The notes under the pieces are model-generated. The model was not told where the DNA came from. It saw only the letters and a program-made list of their open reading frames with translations, and did not search any database. A stretch of DNA of 64,000 nt from Clostridia bacterium (GTDB lineage Bacteria; Bacillota; Clostridia; Christensenellales; UBA1242): positions 62,001 through 126,000 of the forward strand of contig CAAGAD010000005.1 in assembly GCA_900767715.1 (NCBI GenBank), written 5' to 3'. Shown here piece after piece: positions 15,618 through 27,300 of this stretch; position 1 is the first letter of the stretch; every line of letters starts with the position of its first letter. The position numbers and the translations under genes are program-made.

Positions 15618-16182
15618 TGCGCACCTTCTTTTTTCTAATGTAGATTGCGCGTACCAAAAGTACACCGATGATTGTTGGAATGACAGTCACGATAATGCTC
15701 GGCAAAACAATGTTTGATGGCGCAACACTGCCCGCCATTGCACGCAGTCCAATCACTGTTGTTGGCAAAAGTTGTAAGCCGGTCGAATTGATGACTACCA
15801 GCATTATCATTGCACCGTTTGCCTTGATTGCACCAGTGTCCAAACTTTTCATTGCCTTGATACCATAAGGTGTGGCAGCCCCGCCAAGCCCGAGCAAGTT
15901 GCTGGCAATGTTTAGGCTGATATTCTGTTTCGCCTCCATATTGATTGCGCCGAAACAAAAGTCGATAGGCTTGCTCAAACCTTTTGAAAGTAGGCGAGTG
16001 AGTTGGGTCTGTTCCATAATTTGCATAACGCCAAGCCAAACGGCGTAGATTGCCATAAGTTCTAGGCAGAGAGAAATAGCGTTTTGGCTGGCAGACATCA
16101 TCACGCTCACAATCTTGTCGGGCGCGCTGAAACAGAGCATAATAATGCTCGCAACTACCATAAGACACCACACAATACTCAT
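15610..16182 (-). CDS. spmA: Spore maturation protein A
   Basis: A 190-aa partner of SpmB, also a Gate-domain membrane protein. The diagnostic motif NLLGLGGAATPYGIKAM is at about residues 92-108, and NSTGLQLLPTTVIGLRA follows. No ribosome site precedes ATG 16182, and a TATATT sits 5 nt upstream on the minus strand, hinting at a leaderless start, although the -35 is poor. It is divergent from tatD and translationally linked to spmB by overlap. Confidence 0.9.
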   Translation of the reverse strand: MSIVWCLMVVASIIMLCFSAPDKIVSVMMSASQNAISLCLELMAIYAVWLGVMQIMEQTQLTRLLSKGLSKPIDFCFGAINMEAKQNISLNIASNLLGLGGAATPYGIKAMKSLDTGAIKANGAMIMLVVINSTGLQLLPTTVIGLRAMAGSVAPSNIVLPSIIVTVIPTIIGVLLVRAIYIRKKKVRNG

Positions 16183-16222
16183 ACTAAAATATATGGACGA
16201 GCCAAGTTAATTATGTCTATGA

Positions 16223-16251
16223 TTGACTTATCTGTTTTTAGGGTGTATTAT
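16223..16251 (+). promoter_or_regulatory. Promoter of tatD, apparently leaderless
   Basis: TTGACT (16223-16228), 17 nt, TATTAT (16246-16251), then 6 nt to ATG 16258. No ribosome site lies in this space, so the mRNA would begin at the start codon. Confidence 0.65.
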
Positions 16252-16257
16252 GAAGAT

Positions 16258-17019
16258 ATGTTTGATACACACGCACATTTTACTGATGAAAAATACGACG
16301 CCGACCGTGATGAAATGTACTCGCGTTTTTTGGTTTGCCCAAACCCTATGGCTGTGGTGATTGGCTGTGATATGGACGAAATTGACGGCGCGATAGCGTT
16401 TGCTAGGAGCCACGACGAACTGCATTATGCAATCGGCATTCACCCAGCGTATGTAGATAAGTTTGATGAGAAAGAATTTTTGAAGAAAGTCGATATTCAC
16501 GACCCAAAACTTGTTGCCATTGGCGAAATCGGGCTCGACTATTATGAAGGCAACCCGGACAGAGAATTGCAGATAAAAGCATTCGACACACAGATAAAAA
16601 TCGCCAAAAGATTGGGACTTCCTTTTTGCGTGCATTGTCGCGACGCATACGGAGATTGTTTGCAAGTGTTGAAGGCAAACGCGCCTTATGCCCACGGTGG
16701 CATTATGCACTGTTATAGCGGAAGTGCAGAGTGGGCGAGTGAAGTGATGAAAATGGGCTTCTACATTTCGTTTAGTGGCAATGTAACATTCAAGAATGCC
16801 AGCCGACTTCGTGAAGTTGCAAAGACCATTCCGCTCGACCGAATACTTGCCGAAACTGACAGTCCGTATCTAGCACCCGAAGGCAAGCGTGGCAGTCGCA
16901 ATGAACCCGCGAATGTGCAGTTCGTGATTGACTGTTTGGCGAAGTTGCACAATGTGAGTTATGAAGAGATGGTGCGCATAACCGATGAGAACGGAAAACG
17001 TGCATACAACATTCATTAA
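16258..17019 (+). CDS. tatD: TatD-family metal-dependent hydrolase (DNase)
   Basis: A 253-aa amidohydrolase-fold enzyme with the N-terminal metal site FDTHAHF, Glu in IGEIGLDYY (about residue 90), CVHCRDA (about residue 125), MHCYSG (about residue 150) and the catalytic Asp in AETDSPYLAP (about residue 203). TatD proteins are 3'-5' exonucleases implicated in DNA repair and RNA processing. ATG 16258 starts at the family's usual first motif and follows a promoter at leaderless distance; longer in-frame starts are unsupported. It is divergent from spmA, and rsmA follows, an order common in Firmicutes. Confidence 0.93.
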   Translation: MFDTHAHFTDEKYDADRDEMYSRFLVCPNPMAVVIGCDMDEIDGAIAFARSHDELHYAIGIHPAYVDKFDEKEFLKKVDIHDPKLVAIGEIGLDYYEGNPDRELQIKAFDTQIKIAKRLGLPFCVHCRDAYGDCLQVLKANAPYAHGGIMHCYSGSAEWASEVMKMGFYISFSGNVTFKNASRLREVAKTIPLDRILAETDSPYLAPEGKRGSRNEPANVQFVIDCLAKLHNVSYEEMVRITDENGKRAYNIH

Positions 17020-17181
17020 AAAAAATAAACGCCCATAACGAGCGTTTCATCATTAGTGTTGCTTTTGTGTTTTGAAAGGGTTTATCTTTTGTGCACTTGC
17101 ATTATATCATAATAAAAAAAATAATCAACAGTTTTTCGACAAATTTTGTTGGAAATAATTGTAAAAAAGTGAAATAAAATT

Positions 17182-18009
17182 ATGAGAGAAAAAATTAAAT
17201 TAAATAACAAAGATTTTTACTTTAATAAGGGATATGGTCAAAACTTTATTTTTGACGAAAATTTGCTCAGCGAAATTGCGAACGACGCGCGCATTTCGAC
17301 AGATGATGAAATTTTGGAAATCGGTGCGGGTGCGGGTAATCTTACACAAGTGCTTTGCCGTCGTTCTAAAAAAGTGGTGTCATTTGAGATAGACAAAAAT
17401 CTTTTCGCACACCTAACCAAATTGCAAAACGACAATGCAAATTTGACAATGGTATTCGCCGACTTTATGTCAAAAACCAATGAAGAAATTTTTTCGCATT
17501 TCACAGGCAAAATAAAAGTCGTTGCCAACATTCCATATTACATCACCACGCCTATCATTTTTAAACTTTTGGAGAGCATTGATAGAATTGGGTCAATTAC
17601 CATTATGGTGCAAAAAGAAGTGGCTGAACGCATATCTTCCTTGCACTCGCAAGACAACTCTGTTTTGACCTACACAATCAACGCGGTTTGTGATTGCAAG
17701 ATTAGTCGAGTTGTTAAACGTGAGATGTTCACTCCACCACCAAAAGTTGATAGCGCCATTTTGATACTTACGCCACACCATAACAAGTACAACATTGACG
17801 ACTTTGATGCCTTTAACGAACTCGTCAAACTAGCCTTCACTTCTCGCCGAAAAACTTTATCTAATAATCTCGTTGGATTTAATGGATTAAATAAAATAGA
17901 AATAGAAAATATTTTAACCGAATTATTTAATAATAAATTAATTCGAGCACAAGAATTAAATGTAGAAGATTATTTAAAATTATTAAAAAGATTAAAAAAT
18001 AAAGCGTAA
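17182..18009 (+). CDS. rsmA: 16S rRNA dimethyladenosine transferase
   Basis: A 275-aa SAM-dependent enzyme that dimethylates two adjacent adenines in helix 45 of 16S rRNA (KsgA). Motifs: YGQNFIFDENLL at the start, EIGAGAGNLT for SAM binding (about residue 47), FEIDKNL, ADFM and the catalytic NIPYYITTP (about residue 117). The ribosome site is weak, with only A-rich DNA before ATG 17182. The last ~50 codons become markedly A/T-rich (AAT, AAA, TTA), unlike the body of the gene. Confidence 0.94.
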   Translation: MREKIKLNNKDFYFNKGYGQNFIFDENLLSEIANDARISTDDEILEIGAGAGNLTQVLCRRSKKVVSFEIDKNLFAHLTKLQNDNANLTMVFADFMSKTNEEIFSHFTGKIKVVANIPYYITTPIIFKLLESIDRIGSITIMVQKEVAERISSLHSQDNSVLTYTINAVCDCKISRVVKREMFTPPPKVDSAILILTPHHNKYNIDDFDAFNELVKLAFTSRRKTLSNNLVGFNGLNKIEIENILTELFNNKLIRAQELNVEDYLKLLKRLKNKA

Positions 18010-18308
18010 AAACTTTATTTTTTTATTTATTTTGCGCTAAATTATTTGATTTTTAATATTTTTACTTATTTATTGCTCAATTTAAACAAATTTAAAATTA
18101 AATAAATAATTTATTTCATTATTTTTTTTATTTAATTATTGATGAAAAATATTTCAAAATTAATTTTAATTTGGCAAATAAATTTCACCACCAATTTGCA
18201 CAAAATTAATGAAACAAATGTTTGACTTAAAAATGCCTATTATATATAATTTATTTATAATAAAACGATTGCATTTTGCAGATAATAATTTAAACGAAAG
18301 AGGTTATT
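18010..18308. other. Very AT-rich gene-free stretch
   Basis: About 300 bases, almost all A and T, between rsmA and the giant gene. It holds no recognisable gene or clear terminator hairpin. TATAAT-like boxes near 18241-18262 and AGAGG at 18299-18303 probably serve the giant gene. Confidence 0.5.
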
Positions 18309-21300
18309 ATGTTCAAGAGAATAATGAAGATTGTCGGGCTATCATTTTGTGGCGTGGTTGGTGTGTTTGGCATCATCGCGGGTGTGATGGCAATCCGCGG
18401 AGATTTTAAGAAAGTGAAAATCAAACCAACCGGTTTGTATTTTTCTGCGGACGAGAAATATTTCGCAGATAACAAACTTTTGTTGTCACCAGTGGAAGAT
18501 ACAGACGCGTTCTATTTTCAGGTAAAAGCCGACAACGAAGATTGTAACGTTTTGGGCATAAAACTCTCAATCACTTCGGGCGCAGATGTAATCAAGATTG
18601 TAGATAAAAACAACTCGCCAATCACTGACGCAAAAATTTGGGGAGATGTGAAAATTATTCCACAAACACAAGGCGGAGTAAACGTTGGTGGCACAGCACG
18701 CATTTCGGCAATCAGTTATGATGGTTTGGTTGCCACTACTAGTGACCTTATTGTTTATGTTGATGTTCCGGTTCAAGACCTCACCCCAAGTGATGACGTT
18801 GCCGACACCACAGGCGACAACACTCGCAAGACTCCAACTCGTGACAAAGGTCTAATCGACGGCAAAAGATATTTCAGTTACGACGCCGGCAGTAAAACAT
18901 TTAGCGAAGCCAACTTTATCTTGTTCGACGGCAGTTATTATGACTTTGACGTAAACAAAGGAATTTACAAAAAAGTCACAACAACTGACACAACAAAATA
19001 TCTAAACTTTGCCGAACTATATGAAGATTGCTATATGGCAACAATGTTCAACGACAACACTTTGAATATTGACACACTTTACAATTTCAATCCAAGCAGT
19101 CCTAATTCTCAAAACCCGATCAACCGTGACGGCTATGGCAATAAGAATGTGGAAGCATTTATCTTGGACGAAGATGATTTGCAACTCGCCACTCTCAGCG
19201 CGGACGGAAAGACAATCATCTCCAACGGCAGGGGATTAACTGGCGACGTGCGAGTATTGCTCGCAGTTTATCCAACCTATGCGAAGCAAAAACTCGCCGA
19301 AGCCGACGCAACGCTATCAACCGCAGACCGCATTGAAAAATATATGGTCAGTCGCGAAATCGTAGTCCGCATTGGCGCGACCACAATCAAAGATATGGTC
19401 GTTACCAAAAAGTCCCTCGGGCTAGACTTGTTTGAGTACACTCCAGTCCAACTCAACAACTCGTCAACCACAAACAACCTTGGAATGATTATTCGCGACA
19501 CGGCTGACAACCCTATCAGTTCAATCTACAAATATTTGAGATTCAGTTTCGTTGACGGACTTGGCACGGACGCGAACGATTTGGGCAGTTGCTTCACAAT
19601 CTCCAACAACAATAGTTTGCCAGTATCCAACCTTGCGGACAACGTTGAGAAAGAGAGTTTGACTGGAAGCACCCAACTCTACATTTATGCAAAGCGTTAC
19701 GCACCAAAAGCGTATATGAAGATTAGTTACGTGTCTGGCACGGAAACTTTGAAAGATGTGTTCGTAGAATTGGTAACCACCTTTACCGAACCACAAATCA
19801 GCCTAAACGCAGGCACGGGCAATATAAACAAACTCATTGACGACCGTCTAGTAGGCGGGGTTGATAACGCCGATAACATCATCGATTTGTCGGGCTATTA
19901 CACCGTCACCCCAGAAAGCACGGTTTATCGTAAGGTTTTGTATTTTGCGAAGAGCAATACAGCCAGCCTTGCTCCTGAGAATTATCCAATTTGCGTTTTG
20001 GCAAACAAAACCTATGTAAGAGGTGAAAACACCTATTACTTGGTCGGCTACACCGAAAAAGACGGCGAAGGCAATGTAATTAATGTCGTAACCAACAAAC
20101 TCAAAGCCAACACCGGCTCGGGAGACATTTCAATCATCGCAGTCGTAGTACGAACAGACTATAACGGCAAAATCATCAATCTAAACACTCCAAAGGTTGA
20201 CGGTGAATATGTCGAACTTGACCTTGCAGACGGTAATCCATACGACTTTAACGAAGCGTATTCACTTGCAGACGGCAACGGCGAGCAGAAGTCTAGTGCA
20301 ATGGCAACAAGCACACTCAGTTTGACCGTGACAATCGCTTACAAAGTGCAAAATGTGAATATCTCACTATCCGCTCAACTCGACGGACGTGACGTCACCA
20401 GCGAGGGAGACCAATACTATGTGGAAAACGAAATCGTGCGTGGCAAAGCGTCAAAGACCTTCCACCTAAGAGAGAACTTTGACGGCACAATCAGCCTGTA
20501 TTTGACTGACTGCTATGACAAATCGGCACTCAAAACCGCTTTTGACAAAAGCACAATCTCACTAAGCGCGGTTATGTATGACGCCAACGGCGAGTACAAA
20601 TACACGGGTTATGACAGCATTGCCAACTATATCACTTTGGGTAAAGGCTCAGCCGTGTATGGCGAAAATGACGTCTTTATGGGTTACAAATACAACGTAA
20701 CCTTGCGTCAAGCCACCCCAGAAGGTTGCTACATTTCATTCAAACTATCCATTGACGGCTATGCTCAAACCTTCCCACGCACCATTGCCAACACCGACAA
20801 TAGTTACGAAACCTACCTTTTGGATAATGTGGTAATTTTGTCGGGCGCAGTGTCAAAGATTGACGTGACCCAGAATGGCGAAAACATTTTGGCAAACAAC
20901 GGCGAAAACAACCCACTCATTCTATTGGCAAAATGGAATGTGACGGACAAAAAGTTTGAATATACCTTGAACGGAAGTAGCATTAGTTCGGGTGAAAACT
21001 TCTTGGCAAAGAATGATTACAATATCATCATTAGTCCAAGTTATGCGCTCATTAAGAACTACACAATGCAGTCTTCCAACACGGACATTTTGACAGTTGA
21101 CAACAAAAACAACATCACAATCGGCTCGCACCTTGGCGTTACTAAACTTACAATCAGTTGTGGTGGGGTGGAAAGAACAATTTACATCGAACTCCGCTTG
21201 GACAACAATTCCACAACCAACATTACAATCAACCCTGACAACTTGGCAATGGCTTCGGGCTACATTGAAGTTCCACTCAATAGTGAATATGAATTGTACA

Positions 21301-24300
21301 ATTATGCAAATTTTAAAGTGGGTGCAGACAGCGACTCACACAAAAACTTGCTCACTTTCAGCAATCTCGTCGTGAAAAACGAGCGAAACGAAGATGTGAC
21401 TAACGAAAAGGTTGGCAATGAAAACAAATTTCAACTCATTGGCAACAAACTACAAGTTTTGGGTACAATTAGCCAAAAATATTATGTAGAAATCCTAGTA
21501 AACGCGCCTTATGCGACAAGTCAGACATTGAAATTGTATTTGCACAGTGCGGTGAGTGTAACATACGCAGACTATGCGTCAAAGAATGACGTTTATCAAC
21601 AGATTTACTCGGGAACAACCTTCGTATTGATGAACCAAGGCAACGAAAGCGACATTACCCCATTGAAAGTGTATGTAACTGACGGACTTGCACAATTCGG
21701 CGGTTCTAGCGGTATCAAGTCGGTGAACGTTTCGACATCGGCTGACGGCAGAGTATTCACCCCTGCTGGCACAATCACTCCAACGAGTGAAAGATATTTA
21801 TTCGCAGTAGATAATAGTTATGCCGGAAATTATGTGAAATTCACAATCAGTTTCAACATTCCTGCTGACGATATTGAATATGTGGTATATGTCAACGACA
21901 ACCTTCTGGTTGAAGAAAAAAATATACCATTTATTCACAACGGCACTCTCACAGCGTATTGTGGCGAGAGTTACAATATTGTTGATTACATTACACTAAA
22001 ACATTTCGACGAAGGCGAATACACCAACTATGTGGCAAGTAACGCAACTGAAATTGAACTAACGGATTACATTATTAAAGAGTATCCAACATTTGACATT
22101 TCAACTGAATTTGTATGCGACTGGGCTTGGGTAGATAGCACTCTCAATGTCAGTTATAATGATAAAACAGTGCTTAAAATTGACGTTGTTAACCCATATA
22201 GCATTGTTGAACAGAATGCAGACTACACGCTAAAAGCATTGACGGCGGTTAGACTTGGCGACTTCATCACCGGCGCAGAAATCAAACTGCTCAAAAAGGC
22301 AGTAGCATTCGACGCAACCGCGACATACTACAACGCACAAGGTCGCAAAATTGTCGATCCAGTGCCAGCCAATATTGAAGATTACTTCACGTTGGTTGAC
22401 GGCGGAAACTATGGCATTGAGTTCAAGACAAGTGATGTTTTGAGCAGTACAGACATAAGCGTCGGCACACTCAATGATGAAACATACATCTACATCGGCA
22501 AGCAGACAGTTGCCGGCACACTGACCTTTATCGTCGCATTCAACGACAGCGAGGTGGTGCGTCAACAAGCCGACGTGATAGTGAACGTCGAGCCAAATCT
22601 TCCAGACAATTTCATCAAGGCAAATAGAGTAGGCACAAGTGGCAACACAATTGATTTGCGCGACTTTATCAATACTGAATACGGATACGACCGATTTGAA
22701 TGGAATGATGTATTGGGCGAACCAGTCAAGGCAGTGGGCAACATAACCCTTGCACAAGAACCTTTCAGTTCAAACGACGTGGCACTTTTGAGTGAAGACA
22801 ACAACAAATTTATCGCACCAGAGCCAACCGACCCACGTGGCGACTTGACGCTCACATTCACCGTGAATACCGATTTTGGTTATAGCAAAGACTTCACTGT
22901 GACGATTCAGTCAGCCACTCAGTTGATTGCAACATATCCAACACACAGCACACGCGAAATCCAAATCGACAACCAACTCGTTACCGTTATGTACGAGCAA
23001 GTGGTCGCTGGTCAAACAGTCAATATGTTTGGCGTTGACGCTGACAACAAGGTTACACGTGTCAAGGCAATGAAAAACGGTACGGAAATCACCACACCTT
23101 TGGAAATCAAGTATAGTTATCAAGCCGGTCGCGACACGACAGACGTGACAAGTTATATCACAATCAACAATGGCTCAATCACATTCAATGCTGGCGCTAG
23201 CGCACTCTTTGCTCTAACAATTAGCGAACCAGTAAGCCATCGTGAATTGTTGTACTATTTCTATCTAGCACCTAGCGTAAACAAGACATTTACACCAACT
23301 TACAACGGCACCAACACGCAAAACGTTTTGGTTGACAAAGACCACACAACGCTTGACATTGCCAGCCTTTTCGCGTTGACAATCGACGGTGTGGAAGCCA
23401 ACAAAACCAATTTGCAGTACGAGATTTGCTATTCGACCAACACACAAACTGCGATAACGGACAGCACACTTACTTTCACAGAATCGAATGTGGAAAACGA
23501 CTACATCGTCGTTATATATGACAATATCTATATATATGGCTATTATAATATACATACCATTCCTAATGTGACAGCGCAGAACACGGTTATCAACTGGACG
23601 CCTGAAACTATCGGGGCGCAACTAGCCAACTTGCCAGAGTTTACCTACAATGGCGGAGTTATGACAATCGCGGAAATCAATGTTGACACCGCTTTGAGCA
23701 CATACATTGACATCACCAATGACGCTAGTCGCACAATCACGCTCAAACAGTTCGTTCCAACCACTGTGGCGGGCGTGCTCACATACAAACTCGTGATGAT
23801 GTCGGGAGAAAGTGAAATCGGCATTTACGAGCACAATGTGGCACTCACAATTAATGCAAGACAATATTTCGCCGATAAATACAACGCTGGCACAAAAGCG
23901 CTAGAAGTGACGGCGGGAGACCAATTCAGTCTAACCAATGCGGAATACAACTTGGCTGGGCTCACAGTTGCCGATAATGGCTTGCATTATACCATTAAGG
24001 AAATTAACGGCGTGGCATACAATGGTCAGGATATGGGCGTTTATTACACCGAAGAGAACTTGACTTTCACTTTTAACCCAGTTGCCGACAATGTAACATT
24101 ACATTTCGTCATTGACACCGATTTCGGCTACAAACAAGACTTGTACATCAAGTTGATGGCAGACATCAAATCTGCTATTTACAAGGCAAAGGACGAAAAC
24201 GGTCACGAACTGGGCACAGTGTCTAATCCATTGACGATTAACGACCAGTTCACAGAAGCGGAAACACCTTTGTTCGTGTTTAACCGCGCGATTGACCTAG

Positions 24301-27300
24301 CAAACTATTTGTCAATTACATCACGCAAAGATAATGGCGAACTATTGACAGCAGGCAACTTCCGTTTGACTGCAACCATATTGTCCGATTGGGCAATAGA
24401 TAACAACATTTCTGTTGCAGATATCTATTCGTTGGACGGCACAACATTGACATTCGTGCCACTAGCAAGCGAATTAAGACTTGCATTCAAAGTCGAAATC
24501 AAGATGAGCGGGGACACTTACTTCGCTTCGGCGACAATGTTCTACATTACGCTATCTGCCAACTACAATGCGAATGTAAACTACGCATTCGTTGGCGATA
24601 CCAGCGAGTTGATTGAGAATGGCAAACAAATTAATTTTAGCAATAGCAGTTTCATTGCAGTTAGAGATAATCTCACTGGCGTTGACAACTATAACGCTAA
24701 ACGTATAAGTTTCTTCTACCCAGCAAACGCTAATAGTGAAATAACCGAATTTGATTACACCAATATTAGCGCTAGCGCTATTAACAAATTGACTGTCACA
24801 GTCGATAGCCAAACAAACACCGACATCACCGCACACATCGACGACAATGGTATAACATTTGACAATGCTACAACTAGCACAATCGGTTCGGTGACATTGA
24901 GATTCAAGAACCAAGTGGGCATTGATTTGACAATGACATTCAAGATTTACCCAACCAACACACTCGACGCCATTAGTTCAATCAAATACAATGGCAAAGA
25001 GCCAAGTGCAACCAATGACCACGAACTTATCTTGAATAAGAATTTGAACATAAGCAAGGACTACACTATCACGACATTTGGTGATAGTTCGAGCCGTGTA
25101 TTGTTTAGATACCCAGCCAACGAAAAGGGCGAGTTCATCGAATCGTTGAAGGCCAAGAGCACAGTTGTCTATGACGAAACAGGCGCTGTACAAGACTGCT
25201 TCGACGTTCAAATCGATGAAACACTTATCAATATAAAGTTGAAACAAGACAGCGCAGGCAACTGGATTTATCCAGCACCTAAATTGTACACAATCCACTT
25301 CTTGTCACGTGCCGGTTATTTGGGCAGTTACAAGTTCACATTCAGTCAGGACGTAAACTTCGATAATACTGGTTACAATGTTAGCGAAGGCGAGAAAATT
25401 TACGGCTCACAATCGGGCGTACAGTTGTTGGATAGAGTTGGTATAACACTTTATGAATACACTGCTGACGGTTATGAGTCTAGCCAAATTGATTTGGTTG
25501 ACAAGATTTTGACTTCGGCAACCAACGAATACAATGGCTACTCATTGCAATTTGAATCGAACTCACGATACATCACCATTGGCAAGAATGACAACGGCAC
25601 GCGTGACGACATTCTCTCATTCACGCAAGTGAGTGCAGACACCAATGCCAGCGTGACAGTCAAAGTTCTCTACAACGGCGTTGTAATTGCCAGTCACGAC
25701 TACAATTTCATCATTCAAGAACACCTAATTGTTTCACTCGGCTATTATAATGATACGACGACAGTTCGCTCAATCGACATCTATATGCGCGATTTCTACA
25801 AAGACAATTTCTACGATGAAACTCTGCCAGATAAGATTGAATACGATTTGACGAATTCATTGAACCCAACAGACGAATTGTTCTTCACACTACGCAACGT
25901 TTTGCAAGGGAAGTATGGTGACCCTGCAGACTTGAAATTCACAATAGACACCAATGCTTCGACTAGTGGCATCAACAATTTCGTTGAACTAAATAACTAC
26001 AAACTCGTTTTCAAAAAAGACGTGACGGAAGACACACTTTTGGTATTGAACGTAGGCTATCAAGGTGGCACTAGCCGAAAGACATTTAGCATTACTATCA
26101 AACCAAGCATTGCCGTTAGCCGATATACTGACGGCGGTAGCGGTCAATACATCTATGGCGTAGATAATAGTGGAGTAGATATCTATTCGTTAGACGATTT
26201 GGTAATTGCCAACACCAACTCACCAAGTAATACATCGCAAGCAGAGATGCCAAAGATTGAAATGAACGACATCAAGACCAATGGCGTTGCTCCTTTGGCA
26301 TTGTACACAGTGTCTAAGATGAAAGGTAACACTCCATACACACCACTCGCTGAGGATACAGACGGCTCAGTTAGAGTAGTGTCAATGGAATATGCAATGT
26401 TTGCTAACGAAGAAGCGTTGAACAACACTTCAACAGGTTACAGACGCGCATCATATACGAAATTGTCTGTTGATTATGCAAGCACCGCGACTATCAGCGG
26501 AAAAAAAAGGCACAACAACTTTAAATTCACCGTGCCTAATGTAAATGCAAATAAGATAATGTCCGTTAAAGTTAAAGTTCGTCTTTTGGGCGGAAATTAC
26601 TACGAGTATTACTACTTCATTAAAGTAAACCCTGCACTAACTCTCGGTGAAAGTAAGAAATATACAGAATTCACGCAGATTTCATTGGCTAAATTGAAAG
26701 CAGATAACGCTGTTGTTGAAACAAAAGCAAATAATAAATACACATTATTCACAGCGAACGGCAAAGATACAAATGCTGCTGGCGATGATGGCGCACTATT
26801 CTATTGGACGCCTATGCAAAATGAGTTTGGATTCGACAAGTTTAAGAACAACGTAGTCTTCGTCATCACCAATGTTGACAACGGAATAAACAATAATGTC
26901 GCATTCAGCATTGATAAAGAGAGTGATATCACGCTTTCAATCACATCAAGTGAAGATGGCGGAATGCTCTTCAACAACGCATTGAAGTTTAGACTCTATG
27001 TGTTGGCACTTGATAGCAAAAACCTATTTGAATTCGGTGCAGACCAAATCGTCAAGACTTACACGGGCGCAATTAATAGCGATACACTTGCTTTGCTAGA
27101 AAACAATATGATTTTCGCACAAGATGTTGAGATAAAACCTAAAAAGGAACTTGGCATTTACACAACAGTGTGGGGCGAAATATCTCAGATTCACGCCATT
27201 AGTGACCTTGGATTGCCAATCGACTTGGGCTACACAGACAAGAGATGTCTAATGGACTATGTGTCTGTTGGCAGTGACACCAGTCGCGCAATCGAACTAG

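Noticed and set aside
16084..16257. Longer starts for tatD
   Set aside because: They overlap spmA on the other strand and the tatD promoter; the family begins at MFDTHAHF.
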